Under the pieces are notes generated by a model. The model had not been told where the DNA came from and ran no database searches. It was given only the letters and a program-made list of their open reading frames with translations. Of a stretch of 64,000 nucleotides of DNA, positions 22,679-30,760 are shown in pieces. Position numbers and translations under genes: made by a program. This DNA comes from CBDDFV01 sp965227335 (GTDB lineage Bacteria > Planctomycetota > Phycisphaerae > Phycisphaerales > SM1A02), in the NCBI GenBank assembly GCA_965227335.1, contig CBDDFV010000001.1, forward strand, positions 558,001-622,000. The letters are read 5' to 3'. Every line of letters starts with the position of its first letter. Position 1 is the stretch's first letter.

Positions 22679-23230
22679 TCAATCTTCATGAATCGGGGCG
22701 GGATTCGGGGGCGGCGTCGTCCGGAGCGACTGGTAGATCCGCTGCCGTCGACCCTTGCGCACCGTCTCCCCCCGGAGGGTCATCCCGAGCCGCCTTGCGA
22801 CGCCCCGCGACGGCTCGTTCGCGGCTTCGATCAGGGCGATGACGCCGGGAAGGTCGAAGGCGTCGAACGCAAGCGTTCGGACCGCGCGGGCGGCCTCGGT
22901 CGCATAACCGCGACGCTGGTGCGCCGCCGCGATCATCCAGCCGAGTTCCGGTTCGCGCCGGCCGTCCACATCCTGCCAGACCAGCCCGACCTGACCGACG
23001 GGTTCGCGTGCGGCCCGGTGTTCGACCAGCCAGAGTCCGCAGCCGTCGTCCGCGTACCGTTGCCGCTGACGGTCGAGCCACCCGACCGCGGCCGCGCGAT
23101 CCAGCGGCGCGGGATAGTGTCGCATCACCGCGGGATCGCCGAGGAGCGACGCGAGGAACTCCAGGTCGGCCGGCGTCATCTCGCGGAGCCGGAGGCGTTC
23201 AGTTTCGAGGATCGTGCGGGATGGGCTCAT
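22679..23230 (-). CDS. RimJ/RimL-type GNAT acetyltransferase
   Basis: 183 aa from the ATG at 23230 (MSPSRTILETERLRLREMTP, the classic family start). The acetyl-CoA loop is QRRGYATEAARAV around residues 110-122, with LGWMI before it and EPSRGVARRLGMTLRGE after it. Members acetylate N-termini of ribosomal proteins or small molecules; the substrate is not predictable here. The frame stays open for another 82 codons upstream, including a lipoprotein-like stretch; that is discussed separately. It ends 82 bases before the PhoX-like gene start. Confidence 0.87.
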   Translation of the reverse strand: MSPSRTILETERLRLREMTPADLEFLASLLGDPAVMRHYPAPLDRAAAVGWLDRQRQRYADDGCGLWLVEHRAAREPVGQVGLVWQDVDGRREPELGWMIAAAHQRRGYATEAARAVRTLAFDAFDLPGVIALIEAANEPSRGVARRLGMTLRGETVRKGRRQRIYQSLRTTPPPNPAPIHED

Positions 23231-23539
23231 GGCGATCGTCTCGGACCGCCCATGGTACGTCCGCGGCAGCTTCGTCCGCGGTCCGGGCGGAGGCGTTCGC
23301 CGCGTCGGTCTTCGTGGCGCCCTGGGCGCGGCGGCCGTCCGGGCGCACGTCGAACGCACGTCCGAGCAGGAAACGGTCATCAGGCCCGCCGCGACGCCGA
23401 TCAGAGCGGCGTTTCTCATGCGAGGTCTCCGCAGGAACGGGACAGTCAGTTCGACCCCGACCCCATCATCTGACACGCCGCTTTCCTCCTCGACTATCCT
23501 CTTTCTCCGTCACGCGTCTCCGGGGCAGATGAGAGAGAC
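23231..23539. other. Divergent intergenic region with lipoprotein-like open frame
   Basis: This 309-base gap separates the divergent GNAT and cytochrome genes and must hold both promoters, although none is obvious. On the minus strand, in frame with the GNAT, an ATG at 23419 opens MRNAALIGVAAGLMTVSC, which looks like a lipobox. It then runs through Ala/Pro/Arg-rich sequence straight into the GNAT start without a stop. No good ribosome-binding site precedes it. It could be a chance reading frame or a rare N-terminal extension. Confidence 0.4.
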
Positions 23540-26500
23540 ATGAAGCACCGCTCGTTCCCGTCGTATCGCCCGTCCGGATCCGCCTTCCGCCACGGCGTGG
23601 TCGGACTGTTCTGCGCCATCTTCGCCGCCGCGTCGCTGACGCACGGCGCCGATCCGTGGGTGACGTATGAAGGCCAGGCCGGTCCCGGCCTCGGCCAACG
23701 CATCGTGCTCGTCTCGGGCGACGAGGAGTACCGCTCCGAGGAAGCCCTCCCGCAACTCGGGAAGATCCTCGCCGAGCGCCACGGCTTCACCTGCACGGTG
23801 CTCTTCGCGATCGATCCCGACACCGGCGTGATCAATCCCGACAACCGCACGAACATCCCCGGCCTCGAAGCGCTCGCGGACGCCGATCTCATGATCATCG
23901 CGACCCGGTTCCGCGACCTGCCCGACGAACAGATGGCGCACATCGACGCCTACGTGCAGGCGGGCAAGCCGATCATCGGCCTCCGCACTTCGACGCACGC
24001 CTTCAACATCACGTCGAGCGAGACCTACAAGCACTACACCTGGAACCACCAGGGCGAGACGTGGCCCCAGGGATTCGGACGACAGATCCTCGGCGAAACG
24101 TGGGTCGCTCACCACGGCGCGCACGGCAGCGAAGCGACGCGGGGCGTCATCCCCGACGACGCCCGGGATCACCCGATCAATCGGGGCGTCGTCAGCGGCG
24201 ACATCTTCGGTCCGACCGACGTCTACACCGTCCGACTGCCGCTCCCCGAAGGACGCACGCCCGTCGTGCTCGGCGAAGTCGTCGCGGGCATGAATCCGAG
24301 CGATCCGCCCGTCGACAACGACAAGAACCGACCGATGATGCCGATCTCGTGGACCGGCGAACACAACGGCGGACGCGTGTTCACGACCACCATGGGCGCC
24401 GCCACCGACTTCGTCGCCCCCGGCACGCGCCGCATGCTCGTCAACGCTGTCTACTGGTGCCTTGGTCTCGAGGACGCGATCCCGCCGGGCGGGACCGACG
24501 TCCGCCTCGTCGGCGACTTCGACCCCACGCCCTTCGGATTCGGCGGGTTCATCAAGGACGTGCGGCCCGAAGCACACGCGTTCACGCCCGCCGCCCGCGA
24601 TCCCGAGCAGCGGCTGGATCTGCCCGACGGAACGCAGATCCTTGTCGCCGGCAACACCTTCGCCGAACGCCTCGCCCAGACCGGGTACTTCGACGCCGCC
24701 GTGCACGCCGCGTTCCCGGATCGCGAAATCTCGATCCGCCACGTCCCGGGCTCCGCCGACGAAGTCGCCTCGCGGCCGCGCGAGACGAACGTCCCGACGA
24801 TGATGGACTGGATGGATCGGCTCCAGCCTGACGTCGTGTTCCTCGCGTTCGGCATGAGCGAGTCGTTCGACGGCCAGGACGGTCTCGACCGCTTCCGCAC
24901 CGACCTGTCCCGCCTCATCGAAGCCGTCCGCGATCGCGCGGCGCCGGACGAGATCGTCCTCTGGACCCCCGTCCGACACGAGAACCTCGGGCGCCCCTGG
25001 CCGACCGGGCAGACCCTCTTCGACCGGAACGCCGTCGTCGCCGCGTACGCCGACGCGATGCAGGACGTCGCCGCCATGCACGGCGTGCGATGCGTGGACC
25101 TCTTCGACGACCAGCCCAACCGCAGCCGACGCTTCCGGACGACGAACGGCATTCACCCGAACGATCGCGGCGCCGCGCACTGGATGGCCGAGACCGCCCG
25201 GCAACTGGGCTGGGGCGACCCATCGGGCGGGACGATGACCGACGCGGCGGTCGCGTTGCGCGAGTTGTGCGCCGACAAGCATTACTACTGGCGTCTTCGT
25301 TATCGCGCGACGAACACGGAGTACGTGTGGGGTCGGCGGGCGAATCCGTTCGGCGTGGTGAACTTCCCGCCGGAGATGGAGCAGCTTGAGCGTATGGTCG
25401 CCGCGCGGGAGGCGGCGGTGTGGGCGATGGACAAGCCGTCGCTCGCCGACGCCCTTGCGCCGCCGTCGTCCGTGGAGCGTTCGCTCTGGTCGCGCACGCC
25501 GTCGACGAACCGGTTCGAGGCGGACGACTGGTCGCCGCCTCCGGTGGAGGCGAAGGGCACGGAGACGTCGCTCGGGGACCTCGACATCAGTGATCCCGAG
25601 GACTTCAAGGCTGCGTTCACCGTGCCGGACGGGTACGTGATCGAGTGCTTCGCCTCGGAGCTGGAGTTCGAGGCGCTGCAGAATCCGCTGGCGATGACGT
25701 TCGATGAGCGCCATCGCCTGTGGGTCCTGTGCGCGCCGACGTATCCCCACCTGATGCCGGGCGCGCGGGCGCGATGTCGACTGATCATCCTGGAGGACAC
25801 CGACGACGACGGCCGCGCTGACACGCAGTCCGTCTTCGCGGACGAACTCTATGTGCCGACCGGTTTCGCGCTGGACGGCGTGGACACGGCGTACGTCGGT
25901 CAGGCCCCGGATCTGCTGCGGTTGCGGGATACGGACGGCGACGGACGCGCCGACGTGCGCGAGATCGTGGCGAGCGGCTTCGGCATGCCCGATTCGCACC
26001 ACACGCTGAGCGCGTTCGAGTGGGATCCCAACGGCGGCTTCGTCATGCACGAGGGCGTGTTCACGAAGTCGAGCGTGGAGACGCCGTGGGGCACGTGGCG
26101 CACCCGCGACGCCGCGACGTGGCGGTTCGACCCGCGCACCCAGCGCGTCGTCGTGATGTCGCACTCCGGATTCTCCAACCCGTGGGGACACGTCTTCGAC
26201 GACTACGGCCAGTCGATCCTCGCCGACGCCTCGGGCGGCGACAACGTCAACTTCGCCCAGGTCGTCAGCGCGTACGACTACCCGCGCAAGCCCGGGCGCC
26301 CCGGCGCGTTCCTCAATCGCGGCCGACCCACCGCCGGCTGCGAACTCATCGCCAGCCGACACTTTCCCGACGACGTACAGAACTCGTTCCTCGTCAACCA
26401 GTCGATCGGTTTCCACGGCGTCCGCTGGGACCGCATCGAACGCACCGGCTCCACCTGGACCGCCTCCCGCATGCCGCAGGACCTCGTCGCGTCAAGCGAT

Positions 26501-28450
26501 ACGAACTTCCGCCCCGTGGCGATGGAGATCGGGCCCGACGGCGCGCTGTACCTCGTCGACTGGTGCAACCCGATCATCGGACACATGCAGTACTCCGTCC
26601 GTGATCCCCGTCGCGATCACATGCACGGACGAATCTGGCGCGTCCGGCACGCGGACCGCGACCTGGTTCAGCCGCCGAACATCGCGTCGGCGGACGCGGC
26701 GGACCTGCTCGAGATGCTCCGGAAGCCCGAACGAAACACCCGCCAACTCGCCCGACGAAAGCTCCAGCGCATGGCCCCCGGCGATGTGCTCCCGGTCGTC
26801 CGCAACTGGCTCGTCAATCTCAAGGCCGACGACCCGCTCCGCGACCGTCTCACGCTCGAAGGACTCTGGATCCACCAGTCCCTCGGACGCGTCGACCTCG
26901 AACTGCTCCAGCGCGTCATGGGCATGGCGACGCCGGAAGTCCGCGCCGCCGCGATCCGCGTGATCCGCCATTGGATCCAGAACGACGACCTCACCGCCGC
27001 CGTCGCGGCGCCGCTGCTGGAACAGGCCGCCGATGACGACGACATGTGGGTGCGCCAGGAAGCGGTCGTCGCGGCGGGCTTCCTTCCCAGCGCGGAAGCG
27101 GGCGGCGTGCTCGCGGCCGCCGCGACCGGCGACATGGATGAACCCTTCGAAGCCGTCCTCAACGCCACCATGCAGCACCTGCGACTCAGCACCGAGTCGC
27201 CCACGCTCCGCCGCTTCCAGCTTGAGCGATTGCCCGCGGATGAACTCGTCGCGCTGACCGACGACGACATCGCCGCCCGCGCGATGCTCACTCGAAACGA
27301 CCTCCCGACCGACGCCCAGGAAGCGGCGCTGACGCGGCTCGCGGGCGACGACGCGTCAGCCCGGGTGGAGCTGCTCCTCGACGAGATCGAGGCCACGCCC
27401 CGGGCCGCCCGGATCGAGCCGCTCGCCGCGTTGCTCATGTCGGCCCCGGTCGAGGCCCTCAATACGGAGCGCGAACGCCTTCAGTCGCTCGCGGCGGACG
27501 GACGCAGTCCCGCCCAGCGACATGTGGGATGGGCCGCGCGGATTCGAGCGATGAACGATGCGACCGGCGCGGCTCCGTCCGAACTCGTCGGCGCGATGGC
27601 GCTGCTTCCGCCCGGGGCCGCGAACGCCATGCTCGTCGATGAAGTCCGCGACGCGTTCGTCGCCGGTGCGGTCGATCCCCACGCCGCCGTCGAACAGATC
27701 GTCCGCCACGGCGAGAACGAGTTCGACTGGCTCGCCGCCCAGGTGCAGGCCGGCGCGCAGACGCCGTTCTCCGCCTGGGACGCGACCCACGAGCGCGGCA
27801 TGGCGGCCCTGCGCGGCATGCACCTCGCCCGCGACTGGCCCGACGGCTACGACGCCTTCCGCGTCGCCGTCGCGTCCGATGACGTCATGGCCCGCGGCGA
27901 GGAGATCTATCACGACGACGAGCGCGGCTGCGTCCGCTGTCACGCGGCGGACGGCCTCGGTGTCGAGGGCTTCCCGCCCCTCGCCCAGTCCCCCTGGGTC
28001 CTCGGCGATCCGCAACGCGCCGCCGGCATCGTCGTGCATGGCCTGTACGGACCGCTGACCTGGCACGACGGACGCGAGTACTCGTCCGCGATGGCGCCGC
28101 TCGGCGCGAATCTCAATGACGACGAGATCGCGGCGGTGCTGACCTTTGTCCGGCAGTCGTGGGGCAACTTCGCGTCGCCCGTCGAGGTCGAAACCGTCGC
28201 CGCGGCCCGGGCCGACGTCCCGGCGGGGATGCCCATGTGGTCGACGGATGCCATTCTCGCCTCCCACCCGATGACGACGGAGATGCTTGTCGCCCCCGCC
28301 GCGCTCGAAAACATCGCCGCCGCCGACGGCGACGGCGGGGGGGCGGCGCCGCCGGCGGCCGGAAGTCGCACGAACCTCGTCATCGGAGCGCTCGTAATCG
28401 TGGGGGTCGTGATCGTCGTCGTGACGGTCCGCGCACGAAAGGGCCCCTGA
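23540..28450 (+). CDS. Giant PVC-type fusion: ThuA + SGNH + propeller dehydrogenase-like + HEAT + cytochrome c
   Basis: 1636 aa. After a signal peptide (GVVGLFCAIFAAASLTHGA) come: a ThuA-like glutamine-amidotransferase-fold domain at about 50-310 (RIVLVSGDEEYRSEEALPQL, STHAFN, HAFTF-type ends); an SGNH/GDSL-like domain at about 368-575 (ILVAGNTFAERL, then NGIHPNDRG for the Asp/His pair); a seven-bladed propeller of the PVC 'membrane-bound dehydrogenase' type at about 690-1060 (PDGYVIECFASE, NPLAMTFDERHRLWV); HEAT repeats at about 1080-1400; one c-type heme site CVRCH at 1464-1468; and a C-terminal membrane anchor at about 1612-1630. It is probably a periplasmic, membrane-tethered enzyme oxidising a carbohydrate and passing electrons to respiration. 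The substrate is unknown. Confidence 0.9.
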   Translation: MKHRSFPSYRPSGSAFRHGVVGLFCAIFAAASLTHGADPWVTYEGQAGPGLGQRIVLVSGDEEYRSEEALPQLGKILAERHGFTCTVLFAIDPDTGVINPDNRTNIPGLEALADADLMIIATRFRDLPDEQMAHIDAYVQAGKPIIGLRTSTHAFNITSSETYKHYTWNHQGETWPQGFGRQILGETWVAHHGAHGSEATRGVIPDDARDHPINRGVVSGDIFGPTDVYTVRLPLPEGRTPVVLGEVVAGMNPSDPPVDNDKNRPMMPISWTGEHNGGRVFTTTMGAATDFVAPGTRRMLVNAVYWCLGLEDAIPPGGTDVRLVGDFDPTPFGFGGFIKDVRPEAHAFTPAARDPEQRLDLPDGTQILVAGNTFAERLAQTGYFDAAVHAAFPDREISIRHVPGSADEVASRPRETNVPTMMDWMDRLQPDVVFLAFGMSESFDGQDGLDRFRTDLSRLIEAVRDRAAPDEIVLWTPVRHENLGRPWPTGQTLFDRNAVVAAYADAMQDVAAMHGVRCVDLFDDQPNRSRRFRTTNGIHPNDRGAAHWMAETARQLGWGDPSGGTMTDAAVALRELCADKHYYWRLRYRATNTEYVWGRRANPFGVVNFPPEMEQLERMVAAREAAVWAMDKPSLADALAPPSSVERSLWSRTPSTNRFEADDWSPPPVEAKGTETSLGDLDISDPEDFKAAFTVPDGYVIECFASELEFEALQNPLAMTFDERHRLWVLCAPTYPHLMPGARARCRLIILEDTDDDGRADTQSVFADELYVPTGFALDGVDTAYVGQAPDLLRLRDTDGDGRADVREIVASGFGMPDSHHTLSAFEWDPNGGFVMHEGVFTKSSVETPWGTWRTRDAATWRFDPRTQRVVVMSHSGFSNPWGHVFDDYGQSILADASGGDNVNFAQVVSAYDYPRKPGRPGAFLNRGRPTAGCELIASRHFPDDVQNSFLVNQSIGFHGVRWDRIERTGSTWTASRMPQDLVASSDTNFRPVAMEIGPDGALYLVDWCNPIIGHMQYSVRDPRRDHMHGRIWRVRHADRDLVQPPNIASADAADLLEMLRKPERNTRQLARRKLQRMAPGDVLPVVRNWLVNLKADDPLRDRLTLEGLWIHQSLGRVDLELLQRVMGMATPEVRAAAIRVIRHWIQNDDLTAAVAAPLLEQAADDDDMWVRQEAVVAAGFLPSAEAGGVLAAAATGDMDEPFEAVLNATMQHLRLSTESPTLRRFQLERLPADELVALTDDDIAARAMLTRNDLPTDAQEAALTRLAGDDASARVELLLDEIEATPRAARIEPLAALLMSAPVEALNTERERLQSLAADGRSPAQRHVGWAARIRAMNDATGAAPSELVGAMALLPPGAANAMLVDEVRDAFVAGAVDPHAAVEQIVRHGENEFDWLAAQVQAGAQTPFSAWDATHERGMAALRGMHLARDWPDGYDAFRVAVASDDVMARGEEIYHDDERGCVRCHAADGLGVEGFPPLAQSPWVLGDPQRAAGIVVHGLYGPLTWHDGREYSSAMAPLGANLNDDEIAAVLTFVRQSWGNFASPVEVETVAAARADVPAGMPMWSTDAILASHPMTTEMLVAPAALENIAAADGDGGGAAPPAAGSRTNLVIGALVIVGVVIVVVTVRARKGP

Positions 28451-28463
28451 GCGAGTCGTTGAC

Positions 28464-29003
28464 ATGAGTGAGGTCGTCGCGGTCCACCGCAGCGCGGTGC
28501 ATGCGTTTTCGAAGGACACGGTCGAGTCCGTGCGCCTGCTCGAAGGACTCGGCGTCGAAGGCGACGCCCACGCCGGGGCGACGGTGAAGCATCGCTCGCG
28601 GGTCCGTCGCGATCCCACCCAGCCCAACCTGCGTCAGGTCCACCTCATTCACGAGGAACTGCTCGCCGAAACCCGCGCCCACGGATACGACGTCGCTCCG
28701 GGCGCGCTCGGCGAGAACATCACGACCCGCGGCGTCGACCTCCTCGAACTCCCGCGCGACGCCCGACTCCACCTCGGTCCGACCGCGGTCGTCCGCATCA
28801 CCGGCCTCCGCAATCCCTGTTCGCAGATCGACGACTTCCAGCCCGGCCTGCTCAACGTCGTGCTCGAGAAGCGCCCGGACGGCGACGTCGTCCGCAAGAC
28901 CGGCGTGATGGGCGTCGTCGAAGCGGGCGGCGAGGTCAGACCCGGCGACGAGATCCGCGTCGAACTCCCGCCCGAACCGCACGCCCGTCTCGAACGCGTC
29001 TGA
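28464..29003 (+). CDS. MOSC-domain protein
   Basis: 179 aa, normal for a stand-alone MOSC domain. Motifs: VEGDAHAG near residue 31, QVHLIHEEL, GALGENITTRGVDL around 80-93, and TGLRNPCSQIDDF carrying the conserved cysteine that would bind sulfur or molybdenum cofactor. MOSC proteins (YiiM-like) move sulfur or act on N-hydroxylated compounds using a molybdenum cofactor. It starts 13 bases after the giant cytochrome gene and is probably co-transcribed with it. A perfect FNR-type box lies 18 bases beyond its stop. Confidence 0.88.
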   Translation: MSEVVAVHRSAVHAFSKDTVESVRLLEGLGVEGDAHAGATVKHRSRVRRDPTQPNLRQVHLIHEELLAETRAHGYDVAPGALGENITTRGVDLLELPRDARLHLGPTAVVRITGLRNPCSQIDDFQPGLLNVVLEKRPDGDVVRKTGVMGVVEAGGEVRPGDEIRVELPPEPHARLERV

Positions 29004-29021
29004 CGCCCGCGTTCCAACATA

Positions 29022-29035
29022 TTGATCCCGATCAA
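29022..29035. promoter_or_regulatory. FNR/CRP-family box upstream of the metallo-beta-lactamase module
   Basis: The sequence TTGATCCCGATCAA is a perfect match to the FNR consensus TTGAT-N4-ATCAA and a perfect dyad. It sits in a locally AT-richer patch after the MOSC stop and 213 bases before the gene at 29249. That is far for a simple class II site, so the real transcription start may lie well upstream. No FNR-family gene is in the window. Confidence 0.55.
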
Positions 29036-29248
29036 ACTTATGTGCGAGCGGTCGCGACCAACGTTCGAACCCGTTGTCGCCGCGATGGTTGAACGGATGA
29101 GATCGCGGGCGGGGTCCGTGACGGTGAACGAATCGCGCCCGAATCATCTTGATCTGGACGTGTGATGACCGGAAGGTGACGCGATCGCGGCCGCTCGCGT
29201 GAGGGCGGGGGTCGTCCGGCGATCACCGAGGTCGACAGGAGAGCCGTC

Positions 29249-29887
29249 ATGCGTCCGCCCAGTTACGCGACCGACCGGACTGCACGCGGCGTTCCGGTGC
29301 TGATCGACGCCCGGCGCCAGGTTCCCGGCGAGGGCCGCCGCGCATTCGACATGGTGCGCTGCACGTACCTGCTGATCGAGAGCGACGCCCCCGGCGCGGG
29401 CTGGACGATCAACGTCAACGAAACGCAACTGCCGTACCTGCTGCTTTCGCTGCGGGGCGTGGTGCTCGGTCCGCCGGAGGATCGCGGCGAGCGTTTCACC
29501 TCGCCCGACGACATCGACGCCTTGTACGACTTCGTCGAGGACGGCGCGAAGCTGCTCGTCGACGTCGGCGACATCTGGATCCCGTCGGAGGCGTTCCCGA
29601 AGGGAGATTCGTTCGCGGTCGGCGCCGGCTACCGGGTCAGCCGCGATGCGTTCGAGGCCGCAGTGCTCTTCCGCGAGTCGCGCATCGACATCGTCGCGTT
29701 TCTGGATCGCATGAGTGCGTTGGCGCCCGGGGCGGCGGTGGTCCCGTCGCCGGAGGAAGGCCGCGCGTTCGCGGCGTGGAACCAGCGACAGATCGGCCTT
29801 GCGGTGGAGCAGTACCCGAAGTCCGAGGCGTTGGAGTTGTCCTACGCCGAGGATGAGGCGTCCGATGAGACGGGAGGCGAGGCGTGA
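29249..29887 (+). CDS. Protein of unknown function, partner of MBL-fold protein
   Basis: 212 aa, with a good Shine-Dalgarno (AGGAG) 9 bases upstream. I do not recognise a family. It is soluble and acidic, with a central alpha/beta pattern (FDMVRCTYLLIESDAPGAGW ... LPYLLLSLRGVVLGPP), a helix FTSPDDIDALYDFVEDGAKL, and an acidic disordered tail. Its stop overlaps the GTG start of the metallo-beta-lactamase-fold gene (GTGA), so the two are translationally coupled and probably work together. It could be a regulatory or target-recognition partner. Codon use is like the neighbours. Confidence 0.75.
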   Translation: MRPPSYATDRTARGVPVLIDARRQVPGEGRRAFDMVRCTYLLIESDAPGAGWTINVNETQLPYLLLSLRGVVLGPPEDRGERFTSPDDIDALYDFVEDGAKLLVDVGDIWIPSEAFPKGDSFAVGAGYRVSRDAFEAAVLFRESRIDIVAFLDRMSALAPGAAVVPSPEEGRAFAAWNQRQIGLAVEQYPKSEALELSYAEDEASDETGGEA

Positions 29888-30756
29888 GTTCGCTCAGCGT
29901 GACATTCATCGACGTCGGATGGGGGGACTCGATTCTGCTCGAATCGATCGACGCGGCGGGCGACGCCCACTTCGCCCTCATCGACTCCAACGACACCACG
30001 AACCTGCGTTCATCCTCGATGTTCGTGAAGCGATTCGCCGAACGTCGACTCTACGATCTGCAGGCGAATGATCCGAACGCCTCGCTGCCGGACCCCTTCT
30101 TCGACTGGGTGCTGCTCACGCACGCCCACGCGGATCATGGCCAGGGCCTCAAGCGGATCCTGCAGGACTTCGGCGCCAGCCAGTTCTGGTACCCGAAGTC
30201 CAACTCGACCGCCGCGTACTTCACGGGTCTTCTGCGGTACGCGCAACGGAGTTCGAAGGTCGCGCACCACCAGTCGATCGACGCGTCGAAGACGCTTCCC
30301 GCCTTCGGTGATGCGACGATGGAGATCATGTGGCCGCCCCACGGCCATGAGCAGCATTACTCCAACGAGAACAACAACTCCGTCGTGCTGGCGGCGACGC
30401 TCGGCGATGTGACGATGATTCTCACCGGCGATGCGGAGGCGGAGGTGTGGGAGACGATCTCGGACGACATCCCGGACACCACCCGCGTCTTCAAGGCGCC
30501 GCACCATGGATCACAGGACGCGATGTTCGTGCACGGGGACGTGAACGACACGCCGTGGTTCACGCGGTTGAGCGCGGCGCCCGACCACGTCGACATCGCG
30601 ATCAGCAGCCACGTCCGCCCCTTCGCCCACCCGAGCCCGTCGGTGGTGGCGTTTCTCGATCAGCATCGCCCGGACGACTACCTTCGCACCGACACGAACT
30701 TCCACATCACGTTCACGACGGACGGGACGGACGTGACCACCCGTTACACACGCTGA
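29884..30756 (+). CDS. ComEC/Rec2-like metallo-beta-lactamase-fold hydrolase
   Basis: 290 aa from a GTG at 29884. The first strands SLSVTFIDVGWGDSILLES match the stand-alone ComEC/Rec2-type MBL family, followed by the metal motif LLTHAHADHGQG near residues 79-90 (HxHxDH), TMILTGDAEAEVW with the later Asp, and FKAPHHGSQDAMF with the third His motif. No membrane segments are present, so it is not the DNA channel. Related soluble MBL proteins hydrolyse phosphodiesters in nucleic acids or nucleotides. It converges with the kinase gene 4 bases downstream. The substrate is unknown. Confidence 0.85.
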   Translation: MSSLSVTFIDVGWGDSILLESIDAAGDAHFALIDSNDTTNLRSSSMFVKRFAERRLYDLQANDPNASLPDPFFDWVLLTHAHADHGQGLKRILQDFGASQFWYPKSNSTAAYFTGLLRYAQRSSKVAHHQSIDASKTLPAFGDATMEIMWPPHGHEQHYSNENNNSVVLAATLGDVTMILTGDAEAEVWETISDDIPDTTRVFKAPHHGSQDAMFVHGDVNDTPWFTRLSAAPDHVDIAISSHVRPFAHPSPSVVAFLDQHRPDDYLRTDTNFHITFTTDGTDVTTRYTR

Positions 30757-30760
30757 ATCC

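Noticed and set aside
23510..26416. 968-aa minus-strand frame opposite the cytochrome fusion
   Set aside because: Antisense of a well-supported multidomain gene; the composition is typical of shadow frames in this GC-rich DNA.
29040..29165. 41-aa plus-strand ORF just after the FNR box
   Set aside because: No ribosome-binding site, weak coding signal, and an overlapping minus-strand frame of similar quality.
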